A stretch of 64,000 bases of DNA, from positions 3,343,741-3,407,740 of the forward strand of contig NZ_KI911557.1 of the NCBI RefSeq assembly GCF_000515215.1, read 5' to 3'. This stretch comes from Methylomonas sp. 11b (GTDB lineage Bacteria > Pseudomonadota > Gammaproteobacteria > Methylococcales > Methylomonadaceae). Below the pieces are notes generated by a model. The model made no database searches and was not told the origin of the DNA. It worked only from the letters and a program-made list of their open reading frames with translations. The position numbers were made by a program, and so were the translations under genes. This document shows, piece by piece, positions 58,753 to 64,000 of the stretch (its first letter is position 1; the number at the start of each line of letters is the position of its first letter).

Positions 58753-59139
58753 ATGAAAACAATAACAACACTTTTATCCTTGCTTGCTGCATTGGCGACA
58801 TCTACAGCCAGTGCCGAGATCAAACTGCAAGACAATTCCAAGCTGCTGGGCAAATGGCAGGTTACACACGAAGCCTTGGCTCTTGATCGCGAAAAGAAGC
58901 CCCTGCATGTGACTTGGGAATTTCAAAAGGACGGCACCTTGATAACCACCGGTGAAGATGCGCGTAGCGGCATTGGCGAAATGACCATTCCGATCAAATA
59001 TAGCGTGGCTGATGGTGTGATCAAAAAACAAATCACGCCAGGCAGGGAAAAATACGAAGATTGCGCTGTCGTGGAAATGGACGACAAAAATGTGGTGTTG
59101 AAATGTAAATTTCTTTATTTGTTCATGACTCGCAAATAA
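58753..59139 (+). CDS. secreted protein of unknown function, 128 residues
   Basis: ATG 58753 has GGGAG upstream. Signal peptide ITTLLSLLAALATSTASA, cut before EIKLQ. The mature part (LLGKWQVTHEALALDREKKP, then VTWEFQKDGTLITTG, CAVVEMDDKNVVLKCKF) has the strand rhythm of lipocalin-like small secreted proteins, with two cysteines. No named family recognised. Confidence 0.75.
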   Translation: MKTITTLLSLLAALATSTASAEIKLQDNSKLLGKWQVTHEALALDREKKPLHVTWEFQKDGTLITTGEDARSGIGEMTIPIKYSVADGVIKKQITPGREKYEDCAVVEMDDKNVVLKCKFLYLFMTRK

Positions 59140-59218
59140 CGGCAGTCATAAGGTTGGCCGACTCTCCACGGAACGGAAGCAATTGTTTTCCGTTCCGCAG
59201 AGGGGCCACTAATTCCAA

Positions 59219-60289
59219 CTAGCTGACCCGCCTAACCGCGATCAGCGCCCCGCAAAATACCAACGCACTGGGCAACATTGCCATCAACATCGGATTCATG
59301 TCGTAAACCAGACCGACATGGCCGGCAATCCTGTCGAAAATGTTAAAGGTCATCCCAATCACGATGCCCATCATGATGCGCGCGCCGGTGCTGGTGCCGC
59401 GACCGATGCCGATCACGAACGGCGCCGACACCATCAACATCACAAAGGTCACAAACGGGTTGATCAAACGGCTCCAGAATGCCAACTCGTAAATTTGCGA
59501 TTTTTGATTGTTCTGTTTCAGGAAGTCTATGTACATGAACAAATCGTAAAGCGACAGATTGTCGGATTTAACTACGGCCACTTTCAACAAATCCGAATCG
59601 ATGCTGGATTTCCACGCCTGTTCGGCTTGGGTGCCGGCAAATATTTGCTGGCGATTGATTTCTGATTGTTTGACGCTTTCCAGACGCCATTGTTTATCGC
59701 CTAAAAACTGCGCATGCTCGGCTTGCGTGATGCGGTTGAGTTTATGCGCCTCATCGACATCGTAAATCCGCACGTCGGCCAGCGAGCCGTCATCGAGAAT
59801 TTTCCGCACGTTGATAAAGCTGTTGCCCTCTCTCAGCCACATGCCATATTGGGAGCGCATCACCACGCCGTCATGTAGTGCCGTAGTTTTCAGCACTTGC
59901 GCGGCGCGCTCGCATGACGGCGCCACGAATTCGCCCACCAGCACGGCAACAGTCACCAGCAACAAACCCGCCAGCATAATGGTTCTGATGATCCAGGCGA
60001 TTGATAAACCCGCGCCGCGCATCGCGACGATTTCGCGATTATTCGCCATCGAGCCCACCACGAACAAGCTACCCAGCAAAGCCGCCGACGGTACCAATTC
60101 GTAAAACACCCGTGGCGAGGTTAAGGTCAAAAACCACAAAATCTGTTTCAAGCCGTAACCGCCTTGCCCCAAATCTTTTAACTCATCGCTGAAGCTAAAT
60201 AGGTTGAACAAAGTCAACAGCAATAACACCGCAATCAAGGAGCCCTTGACGACTTCCTTGACGATATAAATGGTCAATACGTTGATCAT
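59219..60289 (-). CDS. lptG: LPS export ABC transporter permease LptG
   Basis: 356 residues. Permease of the LptBFG complex, which extracts LPS from the inner membrane. Six membrane helices in two groups of three (about 10-110 and 265-350) enclose a periplasmic beta-jellyroll. It starts MINVLTIYIVKEVVKGS and has GTSTGARIMMGIVIGMTFNI near the end. The start overlaps the stop of lptF by 4 nt. Confidence 0.94.
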   Translation of the reverse strand: MINVLTIYIVKEVVKGSLIAVLLLLTLFNLFSFSDELKDLGQGGYGLKQILWFLTLTSPRVFYELVPSAALLGSLFVVGSMANNREIVAMRGAGLSIAWIIRTIMLAGLLLVTVAVLVGEFVAPSCERAAQVLKTTALHDGVVMRSQYGMWLREGNSFINVRKILDDGSLADVRIYDVDEAHKLNRITQAEHAQFLGDKQWRLESVKQSEINRQQIFAGTQAEQAWKSSIDSDLLKVAVVKSDNLSLYDLFMYIDFLKQNNQKSQIYELAFWSRLINPFVTFVMLMVSAPFVIGIGRGTSTGARIMMGIVIGMTFNIFDRIAGHVGLVYDMNPMLMAMLPSALVFCGALIAVRRVS

Positions 60290-61353
60290 GCCAGCTTCTC
60301 CTTAAGACGTTGCGACAACCATTGCCAGCCGTATAAGCGCATCAACATCAATAAACCCAATACCAGTAATAAAGTATCCACCCAGAAGTAGCCCAACCAG
60401 GACGGTAACGCCCCGCTGATCACCCAGCTGTGATTAACCCGTTGCAAATTGCCGTACACGAAATAAATCCCGAAAGCCACCAGCATACTGCCGTATATGC
60501 CGCCGCGCGGCGACAGTTTGGCTAAGGGTACCGCCAGAAAAGCCAATAAAAACACCCCCAACGGCGTGCTGAAACGGTCTTGCAATTCGGCGACATCCCG
60601 CAATTCTGGCGACAGCCATAAATTCTCGGTGGCAGCGGCCTCGCGCCCCAAATTCAAAATGGTGACCTTTTTTTCGATCAACACGGCATATTCTTTAAAC
60701 GCCTCAATGGTGAAATCCTTGTTACCGGGTACGCCTTGAATTCGCTCGCCATTTTCCAACACCAGATACAAACCGCCGGGCAGATTTTTCAACCAGCCGT
60801 ATTCGGCATTCACCACGCCGGTTTTGTCGCCTTGTTTGTTTTGCACAAACACCTTATGCATGCGGCCTTCGTCGTCGACGTTTTCGGTGTAAAAAATCAA
60901 CTCGCCGTCGCTGTACTCGCTGAAGCGGCCGGCGGCGATGCCGCGAATATCGGCATTTTGTTTATCCTGATGCATCAACTGCTCAGTTTTGGCCTCCGCC
61001 CACGGCGAAGCCAGCATCGATAGCGCCATACCCGCCAGACTTAACGGTACCACCAGCATGAATATCGCCCGATAAATGGTAAACACGCTGCCGCCGGCCG
61101 ACGAAATCGCCGCCATCTCCTGCTCGCGATACATGCGGCCCAACACCATTAACACTGCCATGAACAGCGCGGCCGGCAAGAAGGTAGTAGTGGCGATGAT
61201 GATTTTCAAACCCAATAAGGTCATCACCGTATCGTTGGCGATATTGCCCTCGATAGCTTGCGCCAACACCTTGATAAATTTGCGGCTGACGATGATCACC
61301 ACCAATACCACCAATACGGCGGTGACTGTCTGAAACAGCTCCTTGATTATCAT
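60286..61353 (-). CDS. lptF: LPS export ABC transporter permease LptF
   Basis: About 355 residues from ATG 61353 (MIIKELFQTVTAVLVVL); a GTG 12 nt upstream is equally possible, and the frame stays open to 61512. Same fold as LptG: N-terminal helices, periplasmic jellyroll (YTENVDDEGRMHKVFVQN) and C-terminal helices with SPRGGIYGSMLVAFGIYFVY. Partner of LptG. Divergent from pepA, the standard gammaproteobacterial arrangement. Confidence 0.93.
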   Translation of the reverse strand: MIIKELFQTVTAVLVVLVVIIVSRKFIKVLAQAIEGNIANDTVMTLLGLKIIIATTTFLPAALFMAVLMVLGRMYREQEMAAISSAGGSVFTIYRAIFMLVVPLSLAGMALSMLASPWAEAKTEQLMHQDKQNADIRGIAAGRFSEYSDGELIFYTENVDDEGRMHKVFVQNKQGDKTGVVNAEYGWLKNLPGGLYLVLENGERIQGVPGNKDFTIEAFKEYAVLIEKKVTILNLGREAAATENLWLSPELRDVAELQDRFSTPLGVFLLAFLAVPLAKLSPRGGIYGSMLVAFGIYFVYGNLQRVNHSWVISGALPSWLGYFWVDTLLLVLGLLMLMRLYGWQWLSQRLKEKLA

Positions 61354-61442
61354 TTTATCCAGCACCGTCAACAGCCGGAAAGGTCGGCCCGCGCTGGGTA
61401 ATCCTCGCTCAATGCTCAACAACTCACTCCTAATTTCTAAGG

Positions 61443-61448
61443 TATAAT
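61443..61448 (+). promoter_or_regulatory. possible -10 box for pepA
   Basis: A perfect TATAAT ~62 nt upstream of the pepA ATG. The -35 position is poor (near CAACTC), so it is only a candidate. Confidence 0.4.
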
Positions 61449-61510
61449 CGAACCACAGACCGCTGCACCCGGCGCAAACCCTCAATCCCAGACACTTACA
61501 GACTATTCTC

Positions 61511-62995
61511 ATGGACTATTCTATAGAAAGCTCACCCTTAGACAAACTGCAAAGCGACTGTCTGCTGGTCGGAATCTACGAAAATCAACAACTCAGCCCG
61601 GCGGCAACCCAATTGGATAGCCTCTTCGGTGGTTTGCTGACTAAACTCATCAGTCGCGGCGACATCAAGGGCAAAAACGCCGAAACCCTGCTGGTCAACA
61701 ACCTGCCGGAAGGCAATATCGCCCGCATCGTGTTGCTCGGGTTTGGCGAGCGCGGCAAAGTCACCCGCAAGCAATACCGCAAAGCCCTGGCCGCAGCGAT
61801 CAAAACCATCAAGGACAGCAAAGTCGGTGCCGCCAGCTGTGCGCTGCTGGATATTGATGTCAACGGCGCTGACAGCCAATGGAAAGCCCGCCAAGTCGTG
61901 GAAGTATTTAACGATGGCCTGTACCAATACAACGCCACCAAAAAAGTTGACGACAAAAATCCGCTGCAAAAGCTGACTGTAGTGGCCGATGATAGTCAAA
62001 AAGCTTTGGCCGAATCCGGCCTGCAACAAGGCGTCGCCATCGCCAAAGGCATGGAATTGGCCAAACATTTGGCCGATCTGCCCGGCAATATCTGCACCCC
62101 TACCTATCTGGCCGAACAAGCCCTGGCTCTGGCCGGCGAGCACGACAAATTGAATTGCGAGATCCTGGAAGAAAGCGACATGGAAGCGCTGGGCATGGGT
62201 TCCTTTCTGTCCGTATCGCGCGGCAGCCGCCAGCCCGCTAAATTGATTTGCCTGGATTACCAAGGCGGCGACAGCAACGCCAAGCCTATCGTCTTGATCG
62301 GCAAAGGTCTGACCTTTGACGCCGGTGGAATTTCCTTGAAGCCGGGCCTGGGCATGGACGAAATGAAATACGATATGTGCGGCGGGGCCAGCGTGTTAGG
62401 TTTAATGCGCATGGCGACAACGTTGAATCTGAAGCTGAACATCGTTGGTCTGATTCCGGCCTCGGAAAACCTGCCGGATGGCGCAGCCAACAAACCCGGC
62501 GACATCTGGACCAGCATGTCCGGCAAAACCATCGAAATCTTGAACACCGATGCCGAAGGCCGCTTGATTCTCTGTGATACGCTAACTTATGCCAAAAAAT
62601 ACAATCCGGATGTCGTCATCGACATGGCAACGCTGACCGGCGCAGTCATCGTCGCCTTGGGCCGGGTACCCAGCGGCTTGTTCGGTAATGACGATAAGCT
62701 GTGTAATGATTTGTTGAGCGCCGGTGACACCGCGTGTGACTTAGTTTGGCGCATGCCGATCTGGGAAGAATATCAGGAACAATTAAAATCCAACTTCGCC
62801 GATTTGGCCAACATCGGCGGCCCGGACGGCGGCAGCATCACGGCGGCGGTATTTTTATCCAAATTTACCGAAGAATACCGCTGGGCGCATATCGACATCG
62901 CCGGTACCGCCTGGCGCACCGGCGCCAACAAAGGTGCTACCGGTCGGCCTGTGCCTTTGGTTAGTCAATATTTGTTGAACCGCGCTGCGGTTTAA
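61511..62995 (+). CDS. pepA: leucyl aminopeptidase (cytosol aminopeptidase PepA)
   Basis: 494 residues. The M17 family signature [14 protein letters not shown] holds metal ligands. [16 protein letters not shown] holds others, with [13 protein letters not shown] in between. [18 protein letters not shown] precedes the catalytic domain, and [17 protein letters not shown] and [10 protein letters not shown] lie near the end. PepA is a two-zinc or Mn exopeptidase; in E. coli it is also a DNA-binding protein. Followed by holC, as in E. coli. Confidence 0.96.
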   Translation: MDYSIESSPLDKLQSDCLLVGIYENQQLSPAATQLDSLFGGLLTKLISRGDIKGKNAETLLVNNLPEGNIARIVLLGFGERGKVTRKQYRKALAAAIKTIKDSKVGAASCALLDIDVNGADSQWKARQVVEVFNDGLYQYNATKKVDDKNPLQKLTVVADDSQKALAESGLQQGVAIAKGMELAKHLADLPGNICTPTYLAEQALALAGEHDKLNCEILEESDMEALGMGSFLSVSRGSRQPAKLICLDYQGGDSNAKPIVLIGKGLTFDAGGISLKPGLGMDEMKYDMCGGASVLGLMRMATTLNLKLNIVGLIPASENLPDGAANKPGDIWTSMSGKTIEILNTDAEGRLILCDTLTYAKKYNPDVVIDMATLTGAVIVALGRVPSGLFGNDDKLCNDLLSAGDTACDLVWRMPIWEEYQEQLKSNFADLANIGGPDGGSITAAVFLSKFTEEYRWAHIDIAGTAWRTGANKGATGRPVPLVSQYLLNRAAV

Positions 62996-63075
62996 CATTG
63001 GCTGCAAGAGGGGCTTTAGTTGCGATCAATGGTCGCGGCAAAAGTCCCTCTTTCATTCCACAAACTTTAAACGAC

Positions 63076-63531
63076 ATGACAGAGCATAGTCATTCGCTAT
63101 CTCTCCCCGAAGTCAGCTTCTACGTGCTGGCGACGCACGACCAAGCGCAACGCCAAGACTTTGCCTGCAAGCTAATCGAGAAAATCTATCGCAGCGGCCA
63201 CTTTCCGTATGTAATGACCGACTCGGCGGAACAAGCCGAGCAAATCGATAAAGTCCTGTGGACCTTTCGGGCCGGCAGTTTTATTCCCCACCAAATCTAT
63301 CGCGGTGAAATCCCGGCATTTACCAGCACCATTCTGATTGGCGGTGAAAACATCCCGGACGGTTGGCAGAAAATCGTCGTCAACCTCTCGAGTCTTTACC
63401 CTCCTACCACTGCTCCGACCGAACGCATTCTGGAAATATTGGATAACAGTGAAGAGTGTAAGCAGGCCGGCCGGCAACGTTACCGGCATTACCAGCAAGC
63501 CGATTTGGCGATTACGACCCACAAAATGTAG
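63076..63531 (+). CDS. holC: DNA polymerase III subunit chi
   Basis: 151 residues from ATG 63076 (MTEHSHSLSLPEVSFYVLAT). Chi bridges the clamp loader and single-strand-binding protein. Typical parts: ACKLIEKIYRSGHFPYVMTD, the LWTFRAGSFIPHQIY segment and the EIPAFTSTILIGG strand. It follows pepA by 80 nt. The gene usually found next, valS, is not here. Confidence 0.9.
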   Translation: MTEHSHSLSLPEVSFYVLATHDQAQRQDFACKLIEKIYRSGHFPYVMTDSAEQAEQIDKVLWTFRAGSFIPHQIYRGEIPAFTSTILIGGENIPDGWQKIVVNLSSLYPPTTAPTERILEILDNSEECKQAGRQRYRHYQQADLAITTHKM

Positions 63532-63638
63532 GGGGATATCCTAGTGAGCAAGTGGTGAAGAGGAATTAGTTCACCGCTTGGCAATCAGGCGTTGTCGATG
63601 TAGGCTACCGGTCTACCCCTTATCCGCCCACTTGCTCC

Positions 63639-64000
63639 ATGAAAAGTAAAACGCTGATTGTTGCCGCCTTGCTTATAGCCATCGCCGCACTATTTTTCTA
63701 TAGCCGCCGCCCGCAACCGGTTGATGTGGAGGTTTATACCGTGGCGGAAGGGGAGGTGCGGGCGACGGTGGCGAATACGCGGGTGGGGACGGTGAAAGCC
63801 TGTCGCCGGGCGTATCTGGCGCCGGCCACGGGTGGGCAAGTGGCGGGTTTGTTGGTCAAGGAAGGCGACAAGGTTAAGCAGGGGCAGGTGTTGCTGGAAG
63901 TGTGGAATCAGGATTTGAAAGCGCAAGTGGTTTTGCAAAAAGCCCAAATCAATGCCAGCCGGGCCAGTGCCGAACAGGCTTGCCAGTTGGCAGGCGGCGC
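63639..64000 (+). CDS. RND-type efflux membrane fusion protein, partial
   Basis: ATG 63639; the frame runs off the window after ~120 residues. An N-terminal membrane anchor (TLIVAALLIAIAALFFYS) is followed by a barrel-lipoyl start typical of periplasmic adaptors: RATVANTRVGTVKACRRAYL and GGQVAGLLVKEGDKVKQGQV (biotinyl-lipoyl-like), then the first hairpin helix (AQVVLQKAQINASRASAEQA). It would link an inner-membrane pump to an outer-membrane channel. The ribosome site is weak. Confidence 0.88.
   Translation, partial: MKSKTLIVAALLIAIAALFFYSRRPQPVDVEVYTVAEGEVRATVANTRVGTVKACRRAYLAPATGGQVAGLLVKEGDKVKQGQVLLEVWNQDLKAQVVLQKAQINASRASAEQACQLAGG

Overview
The window looks like a chromosomal segment of a gammaproteobacterium, most likely a Methylomonas-like member of the Methylococcales. 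The support is the gammaproteobacterial gene order in several blocks (rsmI / lpoA-yraN-diaA, rluD-pgeF / bamD, lptG-lptF / pepA-holC, glyQ-glyS-gmhB), two short PEP-CTERM proteins of the VPLP-AAW type, and short dispersed repeats like those common in that group. No methane-oxidation gene lies here, so the genus is an inference. No rRNA, tRNA, CRISPR array, complete insertion sequence or prophage was seen.

Layout. 1-6.0 kb (minus): a relative of the E. coli yfaA/T/S/P macroglobulin locus. Here the YfaP-like (DUF2135) and YfaT-like (DUF1175) parts are fused and joined by a linker made from a palindromic repeat. A DUF2138 protein and an alpha-2-macroglobulin (cut by the window edge) follow. A small secreted-protein gene bracketed by about 300 bp inverted repeats sits between these two. 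6-9.1 kb: a PEP-CTERM protein and a large protein with a degenerate Fic motif and a zeta-toxin-type kinase domain. 9.4-13.8 kb: glyQ-glyS-gmhB-plsC. 13.8-17.4 kb: two sister micro-lipoproteins, an HTTM-DCC membrane oxidoreductase and several small membrane proteins. 17.5-21.4 kb: metH and a glutaredoxin-like gene. 21.5-27.3 kb: a multi-sensor hybrid kinase with an HD-GYP response regulator, then a YjfB-type motility gene behind a near-consensus sigma-28 promoter.

27.3-31 kb: rsmI, lpoA, yraN and diaA. 31-35 kb: glgC, a discoidin-like protein and a transketolase. 35-36.4 kb: an AT-rich, apparently gene-free stretch followed by a small RRM-like protein. 36.4-43.3 kb: a ZIP transporter, pgeF and rluD diverging from bamD, a secreted HExxH protein, a DUF2058 protein, trmB and a secreted unknown. 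43.4-46.5 kb: a BFD-type ferredoxin, duplicated micro membrane proteins, a ThiS-ThiG fusion and DAHP synthase. 46.6-48.4 kb: an RMD1-family protein and a second PEP-CTERM protein.

48.3-53.2 kb is a vitamin B12 unit. A sigma-70-like promoter, a cobalamin riboswitch and its terminator lead into btuB, a BtuM-like inner-membrane transporter, cbiB and cobD. Together they provide outer- and inner-membrane uptake and late-stage assembly of the cofactor used by MetH. 53.3-57.8 kb: fliW, then panD, and panC-panB-folK-pcnB, with pcnB apparently starting at AUU as reported for E. coli. 58-64 kb: a small membrane protein, an RDD protein, a secreted protein, lptG-lptF, pepA-holC and the start of an RND-type membrane fusion protein.

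The observations most worth checking are the Fic-zeta fusion, the repeat-remodelled macroglobulin locus, the sigma-28 promoter of the YjfB gene, the AUU start of pcnB and the BtuM candidate.
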